NCBI GenBank assembly: GCA_963576565.1
Contig: OY755042.1
Location: forward strand, 6,128,112-6,192,111
Direction of reading: 5' to 3'
Source: Aspidapion aeneum
Taxonomy: Eukaryota; Arthropoda; Insecta; Coleoptera; Brentidae
Length of the DNA stretch: 64,000 nt
The notes under the pieces are model-generated. The model was not told where the DNA came from. It saw only the letters and a list, made by a program, of their open reading frames with translations, and made no database searches. This document shows, piece after piece, positions 11,937 through 23,498 of this stretch; position 1 is the first letter of the stretch, and each line of letters begins with the position of its first letter. Made by a program: the position numbers and the translations under genes.

Positions 11937-12625
11937 ATATCTTTGTGACATCCATTTTATATACCAAAAAAATTTGAAGATGAAACATCACTAAAAATAT
12001 ACATATTGTTATCATCTCCTGCTTTTCCTCTGCAGTTTTTGCAGTTTTATATGAATAAAAAGTGAAGTTTTTTTTGATAGTATGATAGATGTATCCTGGT
12101 GGGAAGTTGTGTGTATTTACGTGCGCTAAATGGTGCTGTAATCCTTAAAAAACTGATTAGAAAACTTTTTTAAGTCTTGTATATAGTAATGATTTTTTTT
12201 AAGATAAAAAAGCTGACCTAGAGAATTTTCTGTGAGATTCCAAAAGAGGTATACGGTAACCTTTGTGCAAGTTTTCTATGAAACAAAAGCGAGAATTATA
12301 CAGGTTGAAATTAAAAACCTTTTAAGCTACCACCTGTGCTTTAGTTGTGCCTTAATTTATTAGAGGTAAAAAGTTACTTCGATCATTTGTTTTACGTAGA
12401 ATGCAGTTGGTTTGGAAAATATTCGACGATAGGTAAAAATTTATGTATTATATCTGATGGTTTTATCGTTGTTTTATCTGCTCAGACCTAGCCAATGATT
12501 CCGCAATAGGAACTATACTAGTAATATAAGACTTCCTAATTTATTCGTGAGAACAAAAGTGTTATTTTGTTTAAAAACGAAGACATTTTCTTGTTTCTTT
12601 AAGCAAGACAAATATTTTAACTTAC
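11937..12625. other. Vps13D intron 7, right part
   Basis: AT-rich intron sequence just downstream (in gene sense) of exon 7. No repeat or RNA feature was recognised. Confidence 0.4.
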
Positions 12626-12843
12626 TTGATATTTTGCCTGGCCCTATATAAACAACTGTCCCAAGTAGGCCTGGGTCGGCAGATGGCCGGTTGGTTACCA
12701 GGGTACAAACTGCTAACGGCATATATCCACCATGCTCTAGGATCGTCTTTAACAGGAACGACGGGCTGATAGCGACGGTAGGACCGTAAACGGGCAATGT
12801 TGTCCAGACCCTTAATACAGCCGACTATTTGATTATATTCGCA
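12626..12843 (-). CDS. Vps13D: Vps13D exon 7 (218 nt)
   Basis: Seventy-two codons plus two bases. The peptide begins CEYNQIVGCIKGL and contains RSYRRYQPVVPVKDDPR followed by AWWIYAVSSLYP and CLYRARQNI. The DPRAWW-Y-A block and the closing RAR...I match the end of the VPS13 chorein region (human VPS13D: CREWWYFALNANL...LHRARDAV). The minus-strand acceptor is ttacag at 12844-12845 and the donor is CAA|gtaagt at 12624-12625. It starts in phase 0 and ends with a split AA|G codon completed by exon 8. A large foldback transposon begins 54 bp upstream of the acceptor. Confidence 0.95.
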
Positions 12844-12896
12844 CTGTAATAGGTAAATATATATTTCTTAGAAGTCGAAAATGTTATACTCCATAG

Positions 12897-14177
12897 TACA
12901 GGGTGTCCCAAATTGGGCACTTTTAGGGGGTTTAAGGTACTTCTAGGGGAGACAAAGAAAAACTGACCACGCATTGCGAGGTATAAATTTTAAGAGAAGA
13001 CTTATAGTGAAAACCGCATTTTGAAACATCGTCTCGTCTTTGAGCTACGGGCGCTTTTTGAAAAGTCTGCATTTTGGAAGGGGGTCGATAACTTCGTTAT
13101 TAATGTAAATTTTGATTTAGAGTAAATTGCAATTTTATAGACTTTGTCACGAGGAATTCACCCGCTAAATTAAATTATAAGTGTCACTTTTAGTTTTTGA
13201 GATATGACATAAAGTTGCAGTTTTTCTTATGGAATGGCCTATATTTTAATTAATTCTCGAATTCGTCATTGATTTCTTTTCAAAATGATGTATCATATGT
13301 CATAGTTTGATTGAGCAGTTTAGGAGATATTCAGCTTTTTCACTTATTTCTAGTGCGCTATGATTTCCTGTTGAGGAAGGTCAAGACACTCCAGTATTTT
13401 TATTATTTTACACAGTCAAAAATATAGTAAGCCTGGTTTGGAAAAATAATAATTCAGCTGACGGCCCTCAAAGCCTAGTTATAAAAAGTAACAAAAATGA
13501 TACATATTTCAAAATAAAATGAAAACGCTTTTGTGCAAAATAATTTCATATAAAAGCGTAATGTCAAATTGTTTAAACAATTGAAAACAATGACAAAACG
13601 CCAAGGCGCAAGGCCAGCTTGATTTGCATAGTATAAGACAACAGAACTATAGGAGCATTGAAGTAAGATTTGACCGCAAGGCTTTCACGTCAATGGCGCA
13701 TGACGTCATTCAACGCACACTAGACAAAAATAAAAAACTTTAATTATCTCCGAAACCGCACAATCAAACTATGACATATGATACATCATTTTAAAAAGAA
13801 TTCAGTGGCGAATTCGAAAATTAATTAAAATATAGGTCATTCCATAAGAAAAAATCCAACTTTATGTCATATCTCAAAAACTCAAAGTGACAGTTAAAAT
13901 TTAATTTAACGGGTGAATTCCTCGTTACAAAGTCTATAAAACTGCAATTTTCTCTAAATCAAAATTTCCATTAATAACGAAGTTATAGACCCCCTTCCAA
14001 AATGCAGATTTTTCAAAAAGCCCCCGTAGTTCAAAGACGAGACGATATTTCAAAATGCGGTTTTCACTATAGGTCTTCTCTTGAAATTTGAGCCTCGCAA
14101 TGCGTGGTCAGTTTTTCTCTGTCTCCCTTAGAAGTACCTTAAACCCCCAAAAAGTGCCCAATTTGGGACACCCTGTA
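12897..14177. mobile_element. Tc1/mariner-type foldback MITE with about 450-bp arms
   Basis: Both ends read TACAGGGTGTCCCAAATTGGG (right end as reverse complement), with TA as the shared flanking dinucleotide. The arms 12897-13345 and 13735-14177 are complementary, including the ttcgttattaatg, gatgtatcatatgtcatag and taaggtactt phrases. The central spacer of about 390 bp is unique here. No transposase is present. A diverged relative lies at 26893-27797. TA duplication and the CAGGGTGTCCC end are typical of the Tc1/mariner group. Confidence 0.85.
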
Positions 14178-14655
14178 CACCGGTAAAATTTTTAAGTGAT
14201 AAGTTCATTTCATTATTTTTGAGATAACTTTTTGATAGTAATCAGCTGTTACCATAACAAATACCATAGGCCAGCGAAAAAAAATCGTCAAAAGTTATCC
14301 CAAAAATAATGATATGGACTTTAACAGCCTGAATTTTCGTAAGTAACTTCATTTCCCCGGGTCGACAAACTTTTTCCTCCGTCAAAATTCTTTAAAGTGA
14401 TTCCTTAGAAAGTGCCCAGGTGCTAAATATGTCAATTTGGTGACTGTAAAAAGTTTATTAGTACCAATACATTTTGTGGCTATTTGGCAAAAGTTGAAAA
14501 CTTACTTTTTCTCATTTTATAGGAGGCCATTTATGAATCTTGTGGTTTTGGGAAATTGCTTTTTTCTCAATTACATTTTTATTGGTTGGTTTAATTGGTT
14601 ATAACGATTTAATTTTTGTGTTATGATTTGTTTAATAAATAGTAATAGAGGTATA

Positions 14656-14657
<2 letters not shown>
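14178..14657. other. Intron 6 stretch without recognised features
   Basis: AT-rich intron between the foldback MITE and the TA microsatellite. A short imperfect inverted repeat built on ttatttttgagataactttt occurs at about 14213 and 14296. Nothing else is supported. Confidence 0.4.

Positions 14658-14731
<74 letters not shown>
14658..14731. repeat. (TA)n microsatellite
   Basis: Uninterrupted alternating TA dinucleotides for about 74 bases. Confidence 0.97.
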
Positions 14732-14733
<2 letters not shown>

Positions 14734-14889
14734 GGTGTTAATAAAGTATGTCACCAAACTTCAGAGGATTATACTAGTGATTTTAAGAAAAAAACTTTTT
14801 GAGACAAAAATTGTTAGTTTTATTTTTTTGTTGGTTTTTTCTTTATAACTGGTGCAGTTTTTGAAATGATTAGCTCAAATATAAAACGT

Positions 14890-15735
14890 GTATTTAACTA
14901 CAAGGTATACCGGGTGGGCCAAAAAAAAACCGGACAATTTCTTTTTCATTATAACAAATATATTTTTTTGTCCGCCGAAATAAAATTGTACCCTTCAAAG
15001 ATGCTCGTTTATTCTTGCGTTGCGAACATCTTTTAATTATTTTTTTAAATCACCAAAAAAGCACCATTCTTGCCACGCACAACAAGATACGAATCAACAA
15101 AATCGGATCGGTGGTTCAAAAAAAAAAATATTTTTGTTTCAATCATTGTTTTGAATATTATATTATTGCCTTACCAAACATGTCAGCAGTATTTCCTTAT
15201 AAATTCATTACTGCTGAACCGATTTTGATAAAATAAAAAGCGTCCTGGTGAGAATTGATTGCTTTTTGAAGATCGTGATCAAAATTTATCGCCTTCTTAA
15301 AATGTATGATGGTGGACAGAATCATACTTGATTCTTTAAAATGGCATGCTTATTCCTATTTTCTGAAAATATTTTAGATTTTTTTTAATTTATAGAAAGG
15401 CACTACTTTTCCCCCGTACAACGAGATGCAAATTAGTAAAATCGGTGTTTTGGTTCTCAAAAAATCTATTTTTGTTTCAATCATTTACAGATTATACGAT
15501 TGCATTGCCAATCCTGTCTGCATTAGTTTCCTTATAAACTCATTATTACTGAACCGATCTTAGTGAAATAAAAATCATGGTGAGAATTGATTGTTCTTTA
15601 AAGTTTACAATCAAAATTTGCCGCCATCTTAAAAGTTAAGATGTTGGACAGAATCATACTTGACCCTTCAAAGAAGCACGTATATTCTTATTTTCCAAAA
15701 ATGTTTTAGTTTTTTTTTAATTTATAGAAAAATAC
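14890..15735. repeat. Two-copy tandem repeat, about 340-bp unit
   Basis: Phrases around gcac..ttcttgccacgc, gaaccgattttgataaaata and ggacagaatcatacttga recur at a spacing of about 330-350 bp (14990-15390 and 15390-15730). The left border carries ataccgggtgggccaaaaaa, an end also seen near 56925 and 57960, so this may be part of a transposon family. No protein is supported. Confidence 0.65.
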
Positions 15736-16312
15736 TTATTTAAAGTAGTGTTTTTTATCAAATTAAAAAAAAAACTAAAATATTTGTCTGTCAAGGGTAT
15801 GATAACTCAAATTAGATATAAAGAATTTGAGTTATAATACCTGTTAGCTCCCGCTAAATTTCGCGGTTGATTATATATTTTTAAAACCACACAATTGTAT
15901 GAAGGACAGAGTGCATTTCGCGCATTTGGACATGCGCACCAACGACCAGGGAGATCCTTTGTCAATCGCCTCGAGAAATGGCGTGTTAATTTCGTTCTCC
16001 AACTATTTCAAATTTCTACACCTCAAAGTGCTCGATTTTGGTGTACTGAAGCATAGAACTAGAAACTTCAGCCCTTCAGCTACGTGGTGACATCATTAGA
16101 TCCAAAAAGGGGCCCCTTGGAAGTGGATAAATTGGCTGTAAACTGGTGAGTGCCTTTGTTTCTGATTGCCGTTGTGTGGCACAACAATTGACCTATGGAC
16201 GTTTGATTATTTCGTAATTTCATATCAATATATTTATGTTTGTTCGCGCTTTCATTAATTAAAATATTTACAGTCCATTGCAGTTATCGTTTTTCTAACT
16301 GCGAGCTAACAA
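15736..16312. other. Intron 6 stretch
   Basis: No exon or transposon was recognised. A frame at 15899-16090 has no identifiable domain and no matching splice context. Confidence 0.4.
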
Positions 16313-16545
16313 TACCTTTGACAGTGGGAAAGAAGAATTAAAGAGATCAGTTGGATGACTTGGTCGAGTTAATACCCTGAGAATTTCTCAATCTTGTATT
16401 GAGACACCGCAGCCTGCATAGATGAAAGTTTTCCGAAAATTTATGTATGGCTTCGGTAGTTGAATGTTTAGAATGTTTGCGTACACAGCAAGAGATCCCG
16501 GGTTCGAGTCCCGGCCGAAGCAAAAATTTTTTTCTTATTTTTCTT
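16313..16545 (+). repeat. tRNA-containing dispersed repeat, copy 1
   Basis: About 135 bp upstream of a tRNA-like cloverleaf, starting acctttgacagtgggaaaga, match the same region of 44241-44465. Shared phrases are gagttaataccctgaga, tgcatagatgaaagtttt and aaaatttatgtatggcttcg. The similarity covers flank plus tRNA-like part, so this is a mobile or duplicated unit rather than a lone tRNA gene. The tRNA-like part is at the 3' end, unlike ordinary tRNA-headed SINEs. Confidence 0.65.
16450..16522 (+). tRNA. tRNA-like cloverleaf, copy 1 (anticodon position ACA), possible pseudogene
   Basis: Seventy-three bases fold as a standard cloverleaf. The acceptor stem GCTTCGG/CCGAAGC is perfect, the T arm CCGGG-TTCGAGT-CCCGG is perfect with a good B box, and the anticodon stem TTTGC/GCAAG encloses a 7-nt loop with T33. 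The discriminator base is A. The D stem GTTG/GAAT has one mismatch and the D loop lacks the usual GG. Positions 34-36 read ACA, which would decode UGU (Cys), an anticodon not normally used in eukaryotes. It is therefore probably a tRNA-derived repeat or pseudogene. Confidence 0.5.
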
Positions 16546-16575
16546 TCTTTAATTTCACTTTTATTAACTACTTAC

Positions 16576-16749
16576 ATCGATTAAAGTGAGATGTACTTCT
16601 TCCAATATCAGATCGCAGATAATTCTAGGAGTGGCGCTGGACCGCAGCGGATTGGTGCTGCGGTTCCTTTCTAGGTGCGCCTGTGCGGTAACCGAAGGAA
16701 CAATGTAATGCTTGGCGCTGTTTTTGGTTTTGTTTGGACCCATTGCTTC
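16576..16749 (-). CDS. Vps13D: Vps13D exon 6 (174 or 170 nt)
   Basis: The peptide contains AKHYIVPSVTAQAHLERN, then PLRSSATPRIICDL and ends EVHLTLID. It matches the human VPS13D order HHYVLEPVFASALLKRN...PLRSRHSPRIDCDIQLETIPLKL. The donor is GAT|gtaagt at 16574-16575. Two acceptors are possible: tttag at 16750-16751 (start phase 0) or the AG four bases further in (exon from 16745). The second joins the phase-1 end of exon 5 as proposed and keeps the frame. A TIR transposon begins 62 bp upstream of the acceptor. Confidence 0.9.
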
Positions 16750-16811
16750 CTAAACAAAAATGAAGTTGTAAAAAATTGCCTGATGTTTGAGTTATTGAAT
16801 GCATATTTAAT

Positions 16812-17423
16812 CAGGGCTATCAAAATGGACGGGCCACGATCCTCCACTTTGTTGACGTCACATCCGGGGCTGATTTTTTTTTGATGGTCACGATACGACA
16901 CAGCTGATTGTCTTTAAAATATTGATGTTGGAATGACGGTTCATGAATATTTGATTTTTTTTTAAATAAAGCCGTTTTTGAGATTGTTTTTACTTTATTC
17001 TGGCAGTACAATTTTTTTTTAAATGTATAGTAAGCCCTAATTTTTCACAGCCTCTTCATTAGCTCACACAAAAATTAAGATTAAAGCAGAAGCGAATGTG
17101 ACAATTACATATGACAAAGTCAAATACATGTCAAATATAACAGTTGGAATGTGGTACATGGCGGGTAATTTGAATTCAAAATAAGGAATGCTAAATCTTG
17201 AAGATTTTAACCTTTTAATCATGTTGCTTCCTTACAAACCTTTGGTGGAGTATCGGGATGGTGTCTGAGAATATTTCACTGAAATTTTGCGGAAATCTGT
17301 AGTGCCATTTTAAAAATATGATAAAAAAACCTCTGACCTCCCATAAGACCCAATGTAAAATTCAGCCCCGGGAGAACAGCTGATTGTTTCAGGGTCGTGG
17401 CCTCTATTTTTGTGTTGGCCTTG
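16812..17423. mobile_element. Non-autonomous TIR transposon, copy 2 (7-bp target duplication)
   Basis: Same family as 3380-3990, 612 bp, with CAGGGCTATC and GTTGGCCTTG ends. It is flanked by the exact 7-bp direct repeat ATTTAAT (16805-16811 and 17424-17430). It is non-coding and sits in Vps13D intron 5, very close to the acceptor of exon 6. Confidence 0.85.
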
Positions 17424-17430
17424 ATTTAAT

Positions 17431-17644
17431 AAGTGCTTCTTATGGGGAAAATCTCTTAAGTCACTAGCAATTCAACAAAAATGGAAATCGTACCACATTT
17501 TGCTTAACTAGTGCTTACCCACTTTGAGGTTACCATTTGTGCGGTCACTGATCATGAGGCGTTCCTCATGGGTAGGAATATCGTGAATACAATCAATACT
17601 ACAAACATTTTTCGTGGCTAAACTTGGTTTTGTTTATCTTGTAT
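17431..17644. other. Short intron stretch
   Basis: Unique-looking intron sequence between two transposons. It contains a small inverted phrase atgaggcgttcctcat. No gene is seen. Confidence 0.35.
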
Positions 17645-18358
17645 TAGCTCACACATATACTATACTATAGTAGTGTGAGCTATGGTGATCCTAATTTTTT
17701 CGAGAAAAAAAAAGTTGCTCCGATTTCAAAATTTTTTATATATCTTTGCGTTTCAGATGATTTTGAAACTTTTTTGTTGCGCCGTCTGTCTGTCTGTCTG
17801 TAACGACCAACGCGCATAACTCAAAAACGGCCGATTTTAACGAAATTTCGTACCTAGGCTGGGTCTTGGGTCGAGATGGTCCCATTTTAAAATGACCAAA
17901 ATCCACCGAACGGAAACCAAATAAAAGGGTGGGGGTAGATTTCAAAATTAGAGTTTATGTGAAAATATACTATACGGCGTGTGTGATATCAAACGAAAGG
18001 TAATTGAGTCTGCAGTTAAACAAAATACATTTTAATTTATTTTAAAAAAAGGGTGGGGGTATATTTTAAAAATTAGAGTTTAAGTGAAAATATGGCGTGT
18101 GTGATATCAAACGAAAGGTAATTGAGTCCGGAGTTTAACAAAATACATTTTAGTTTTTGTTTTTTTTAAGGGTGGGGGTAGATTTCAAAAATTTGGGTTT
18201 AAGTCAAAACATGGCTTGTGTGGTATCAAACAAAAGGTAATTTAGTCTGGAGTTGAATAAAATATATTTCAGTTTTTAATTATATTAGCTCACACGTACA
18301 CTATAACTATAGTACCTAGTGTGAGCTTAGGGGCCCATATATTGGCAGAGTATTTTTT
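17645..18358 (+). mobile_element. DINE-1/HINE-like element, copy 2
   Basis: Same ends and hairpins as the copy at 11216. The GTCT microsatellite is at about 17784 and there are three internal 118-bp repeats. It ends GGCAGAGTATTTTTT and abuts the RTE fragment directly. It is non-coding. Confidence 0.65.
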
Positions 18359-19790
18359 AGAGTAACTGTTTTGGAGATTAAGGAATCTTTTCCAAAAATA
18401 TTTAAATGGAACTGTAGTCCCAACTGAGTGGAAAACGTCATATATATCCACAATACACAAAAAAGGAAGGAAAGATATATGTGACAATTATAGAGGTATA
18501 TCTGTGACTAGTACGCTAAGCAGAATATACGGTAAAATAATAAGAAATAAAGTAGAGAGCGAATATAAAGACATGGAGGCAGAAGAACAAGCTGGTTTCA
18601 GGGCGGGTAGATCGACTTCAGATCACCTCTTTTGTATAACCCAAGTTATTGAAAAGAAAATGGCATACGGTCAAGAGCTGCATCTGCTTTACGTGGATCT
18701 GCAGAAGGCATATGATAGTATACCACTAAATCTGCTTTGGAAAGCGTTGGAAAACACAAACATAAGCGTACAACTAATTAAGGCCATCCAAGAGTTATAC
18801 CGCAATAGTAAGGCAAAAGTTAAAATAAAAGCAAAACTAACCAAAGGCTTTCAAGTAAATAAAGGTCTTAAACAAGGTTGCTGTATCTCGCCTACGCTCT
18901 TCAAGATATACTTGGAACAAGTCCTTAAAGTATGGAAGAGAAAATGCCAAAACATGGGAATTCCGTTGGACGAAACCACCTTGTATACTTTATGTTTCGC
19001 CGATGATCAGATAGTAGTGGCTCAGGATTATGACGACCTCGAATATATGACACGAAAACTAATAGAAGAGTACAATAAGTGGGGACTAGAGGTTAATCTC
19101 AATAAGACAGAGTATATGTGTATCGGTGGAATGAAACAGGATCTAATCTTAAATACCGGGCAGCGAATTCACTCCTGTGATGAGTATAAATACTTAGGTC
19201 TAAAAATTACAGCTGACGGAACACTAGACAAAGCTATAAAAGATCGAAACGTACAAGGAAGAAAAGCAATAACTTTATTAAATGGAATAATTTGGGACCA
19301 AAGTATATCAAAACATAACAAAAAGCTTATATATAACACCATTATAAAAAGTATTATTACATACGGCTCAGAAGTATGGCCAATCAAGGATAGAACAGAA
19401 AAAATGCTTTCCGCTGCGGAGATGGACTATTGGAGAAGAGCAGCAGGGAAATCAAAAAGAGAAAGAGTTACAAATCAAAGAATAAGAGAAATTATGACAG
19501 TGGGTGAACGTACTTTAGTGGATGATATAAGAACAAAACAACTGGTGTGGTACGGACATGTACAAAGAATGAATGATGAAAGACTACCTAAACAAATACT
19601 ACAATGGAAACAAACTGGCCGAAGAAAACGAGGACGGCCAAGGAGAAGCTGGAGAGAAGGAATAGACAGTGAAATAAGAATAAGAGGCCTAGATGATGAA
19701 TTATGGGCAAACAGAAACGAGTGGAGATTGGGTATCGGAAGACGTAGAACGTTGTGAAACCGATAAATATATATATATATTTTTTTGTAG
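18359..19790 (+). pseudogene. RTE-type LINE, 5'-truncated reverse transcriptase
   Basis: An open frame from about 18366 to the stop at 19757 encodes some 464 residues, starting inside the fingers region (NGTVVPTEWK, HKKG..ICDNYRGIS). Visible motifs are AEEQAGFRAGRST, VDLQKAYDSIP, GLKQGCCISPTLFKIY, the catalytic FADDQ and LNKTEYMCIGG. The C-terminus has the RTE signature QLVWYGHVQRM-DERLPKQ and GRRKRGRPRRSW. No endonuclease domain is present. After the stop a short ATAT-rich tail (19765-19790) resembles an RTE 3' end. The frame is open, so the insertion is fairly young, but the 5' part is missing and it cannot move by itself. Confidence 0.9.
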
Positions 19791-21533
19791 GCAGCTCGAA
19801 AGCTCTATACCCGCGGGGAGCCAAGTCGTTGGAAATTCGTTCTCGACAGTTTCGCCATCTCGAGTGGATGGCATCTTCAGGAGATGTTGACTGTTTGTCG
19901 GCTTCTCGAAGACTGGTGGTTAGTCTGTCGCGGGCGCAGGTTATATACGCTATGGTGGGCGGGGCGTATATCAGAGCTGGTCGGTGATTGGTCACTTTCC
20001 CCAGATTCAGTTTTGTTGCTATAAGCGAGCCGTTTAGTGTTTTTAAAAACCGGTACCCATGTTCTGTTAATTTTAAGAGTTTCTTCAGATCTGTTGAAGT
20101 TCTGCTGGTGTTTATGAATTTCGATTGCTTCTCTATAGAGTCTTGGATAGTATGAAGAGTAGGCGCAGAGAACTTGTGTGTCTTCGAATTTTATTCGGTG
20201 GTCTTCATTGTTTTGTGTGTGGTCTGCAACTGCGGATTTTTCCGTATGTCCGAGTCGACAGTTGGCTTTGTGTTCTTTGATTCTTGTGTTTATGGACCGT
20301 TTGGTTGTTCCGATGTAGACACTTCCACAGGTACAGGGAATGCGATATACCCCCGAAGAACTTAGTGGGTTCCTTATATCCTTCGCAGATCCGAGGTGGT
20401 TCTCGATCTTCTTAGATGGCTTGAAGATCGTTTTTATGTTGTGTTTTCCCAGAATACGTCCGATCCTATCCGTCACTCTACGGATGTAGGGCAGAAAGGC
20501 TCTTGAAGTAACTTCGCGGCTGCTCAGTCCACCGCTACTGTTACTTCTAGTGCTCGTCTTTGGTCGTATACATTTATCTGTCGCTTTGAGTGTATCCATT
20601 TGCTACGAGGGCGTTTTTAAGATGGTTTAATTCTTTGTCTAGATGTTCTGGTTCGCAGATTCTTTTCGCCCTCTCTACCAATGTTCTTATTACCCCTTTT
20701 CGTTGGCACGGGTGGTGGTTAGATGTGTTGTTTAGGTAGCGGTCTGTGTGAGTAGGTTTTCTGTATACGGTATGTCCTAGTCGTCCCTATTTCCTCGTTA
20801 CTAGTACGTCAAGGAATGCTAATTCTCTGTTGTTCTCTGTTTCCATTGTAAATTGTATACTGGGGTGTATGCTGCTAATGTGGTTGAGAAATTCATTAAG
20901 GCTGTCTCTACCATAAGGCCAAACGACAAAAGTGTCATCTACATATCGAAACCAGACTTTGGGTTTATGAGGGGCATTATTCAACGCCTTCTCTTCCAGT
21001 TTCTCCATGAAAAAGTTCACAATCACTGGCGATAAAGGGCTACCCATTGATACTCCATCGATCTGTTCATAAATTTGTTCATTGAAGGTGAAATATGATG
21101 TCGTTAGGCAGATTTTAAACAGGTCGGTGATGTTCTTCGGAAATATGTGTTCCACTTCCGTCATTGCCTCGGCCAAAGGTACCTTCGTGAACAAAGACAC
21201 AACATCAAAGCTAACTAAGATGTCTTTCTCGTCCATGACGATGTTTTTGATCTTCTCAATAAAGTGGGTGGAGTCTCTTACATACGAATCCGTTAGTCCG
21301 ATGTGGGGTTGCAAGAGGGAAGCAAGATGTTTCGCAAGTTTGTATGTTGGTGAGCCTATAGTACTGACAATGGGACGAAGAGGCACATCGTTTTTGTGGA
21401 TTTTTGGTAGTCCATACAATCTCGGAGTCAGGGCTTCACTTTGGCATAGCATCTTCTTGACTGGGTCCTCCAATGTAGAAATCTTAATTAAGTGATTTAC
21501 TTTTTTAATTGCGGGTGAAAGGTTTTTCTACCT
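19790..21533 (-). pseudogene. Penelope-like element: reverse transcriptase plus GIY-YIG endonuclease, broken
   Basis: The minus strand encodes LYGLPKIHK, then RPIVSTIGSPTYKLAKHL, FDVVSLFTKVPL, GVSMGSPLSPV and the catalytic YVDDTF, ending LAFLDVLVTRK. This is the Penelope-type RT. An in-frame stop follows near 20787, then VYRKPTHTDRYLN, a frameshift near 20590, and the GIY-YIG endonuclease domain (GVYRIPCTCG-VYIGTT with TRIKEH). The domain order RT then GIY-YIG is diagnostic. The N-terminal part is absent. A hammerhead-like motif lies near 19850-19895. The 3' end abuts the tail of the RTE element. Confidence 0.92.
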
Positions 21534-22084
21534 GAATAAAAGAGGGACGGAAAATCCAAACCACAGATAAGTCTCAAAAAAATAGAGAGCGACAGCAGAG
21601 TTCGGTCAAGACGTCAAAGGCGGTAAAGGCATTTTACGCAAGAGCTAGGTACATTATTTTACCTATGAGCATATAAAACTTCAAAAAGGCATTTTAAAAC
21701 TATAAAAATATCTATGTATTATGTAGGTAAACACTAAAATTTAAGGTAAACTATATCATTTATGCATAATTTTACTTTACCGCATAGTGTGCGGTAAAGT
21801 AAAATTATGTAAAATTAGGTATATTTTTAATAAGTAAGAAGATTAAAATGTTTAACTATATAGCAATTTTGTATATTCAACGGATCACATTTATCTAATT
21901 CCAATTTTGTATAGCCAGAGATTGTCTTCGTTATTTTTATAGCAAAAATGAGCATATAAAACTTCAAAAATAAAAATATCTATGTATTATGTAGATAAAC
22001 ACTAAAATTTAAGGTAAACTATGCATAATTTTATTTTACCATACAATGTGCGGTAAAGTTACTTTACCGCATAGTTACAATGTT
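21534..22084. repeat. Duplicated AT-rich segment with hairpins
   Basis: About 21655-21790 and 21948-22060 share gcatataaaacttcaaaaa, atctatgtattatgta and aaggtaaactat, so the segment is duplicated. Each copy holds a palindrome. The best is at about 21763-21807, with 20-bp arms of cataattttactttaccgca around a 5-nt loop; a second is at about 22045-22075. No gene is recognised. Confidence 0.7.
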
Positions 22085-23190
22085 GTAAATATAGATACCA
22101 AGTTTATAAATCTCGGATAAGGCGTGGCATTCAAAGTATGCTCCATATCTACCATGTTTGCAATTATAGGTAAATTTAGTGGGAAGAAGGACAGTGTTGT
22201 TCTGGTAAATATACGTTTTAATCCATCGGTAACGTTTCGACAATGGTTTTTGTCTTCATCAGATCCACGCTTCCTCCATTCCAAACCAAAAACCATTGTC
22301 GAAACGTTACCGATGGATTAAAACGTATATTTACCAGAACAACAGTGTCCCTATTCCCACTAAATTTACCTATAGTTGCATTGCAAGGACGTGATAAGTT
22401 TACCAAATATGGAACCTGGGGGTATTTTCAACATCCTGAAGGAAGCTCATGGGGAGGAAGCCTGGATCTGATGAAAACAAAAACCATTGTCGAAACGTTA
22501 CCGATGGATTAAAACGTATATTTACCAGAACAACAGTGTCCTTATTTCCACTAAATTTACCTATAGTTGCATTGCAAGGACGTGATAAGTTTACCAAATA
22601 TGGAACCTGGGGGTATTTTCAACATCCTGAAGGAAGCTCATGGGGAGGAAGCCTGGATCTGATGAAGACAAAAACCATTGTCGAAACGTTACCGATGGAT
22701 TAAAACGTATATTTACCAGAACAACAGTGTCCTTATTTCCACTAAATTTACCTATAGTTGCATTGCAAGGACGTGATAAGTTTACCAAATATGGAACCTG
22801 GGGGAATTTTCAACATCCTGAAGGAAGCTCATGGGGAGGAAGCGTGGATCTGATGAAGACAAAAACCATTGTCGAAACGTTACCGATGGATTAAAACGTA
22901 TATTTACCAGAACAACAGTGTCCTTATTCCCACTAAATTTAACTATAGTTGCATTGCAAGGACGTGATAAGTTTACCAAATATGGAACCTGGGGGTATTC
23001 TTAACATCCTGAAGGAAGCTCATGGGGAGGAAGCGTGGATCTGATGAAGACAAAAACCATTGTCGAAACGTTACCGATGGATTAAAACGTATATTTACCA
23101 GAACAACAGTGTCCTTATTCCCACTAAATTTACCTATAGTTGCATTGCAAGGACGTGATAAGTTTACCAAACATGTTTGCAATATTGATA
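22085..23190. repeat. 191-bp tandem satellite with an inverted leading copy
   Basis: The phrase ccattgtcgaaacgttaccg recurs at about 22296, 22487, 22678, 22869 and 23060, exactly 191 bp apart. Units are nearly identical. The leading part 22098-22275 is a reverse-complement copy, so the array starts with a head-to-head junction near 22275. Open frames on both strands only reflect the repeat. Each direct unit holds a CTGATGA...GAAA core resembling a hammerhead ribozyme. Confidence 0.92.
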
Positions 23191-23229
23191 AATATTATAA
23201 ACTAAAAAGCAAACAGACATAAAGTTTTC

Positions 23230-23425
23230 ATACGACACAATATATAGCAGTGTTCTGAGGAGTCCCATAAGGACGAAAAAGTTAACTGTCAACACTTATT
23301 AGGTGTCCATTAGATCTTGGACCCTCGTGAGGTTAAGTTTTCGGGCTACCCACGGAAAAATATGAGAGAAACAAAAACTTGTTATTACCCGATTAGCCAC
23401 GAAAACTTATTTGATTTTTAAATTC
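23230..23425 (-). mobile_element. Fragment of the 6742 repeat family
   Basis: Reverse-complement match to the 6742 family. It runs from ttttcgtggctaatcgggta through ccgtgggtagcc, agatctaatggacacctaat and ggactcctcagaacactg. It is non-coding. Confidence 0.75.
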
Positions 23426-23498
23426 ACGGGTACTAAAATTCACGTTTGTTAAAACGTTTATAGTTTTTGAAATTAACTGACCACAAGCTGGGATACAC

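Noticed and set aside
12513..12797. 94-codon minus-strand frame overlapping exon 7
   Set aside because: A shadow in another frame; the VPS13D frame is the one with family motifs and splice phase.
15899..16090. 63-codon plus-strand frame
   Set aside because: No domain, no conserved context; probably chance in an intron.
22085..23190. CRISPR-like regular spacing
   Set aside because: Whole 191-bp units repeat without unique spacers, and the window is eukaryotic.
22218..23222. Several 60-90-codon frames on both strands
   Set aside because: They are the same sequence repeated every 191 bp on both strands and follow the satellite unit, not a gene.
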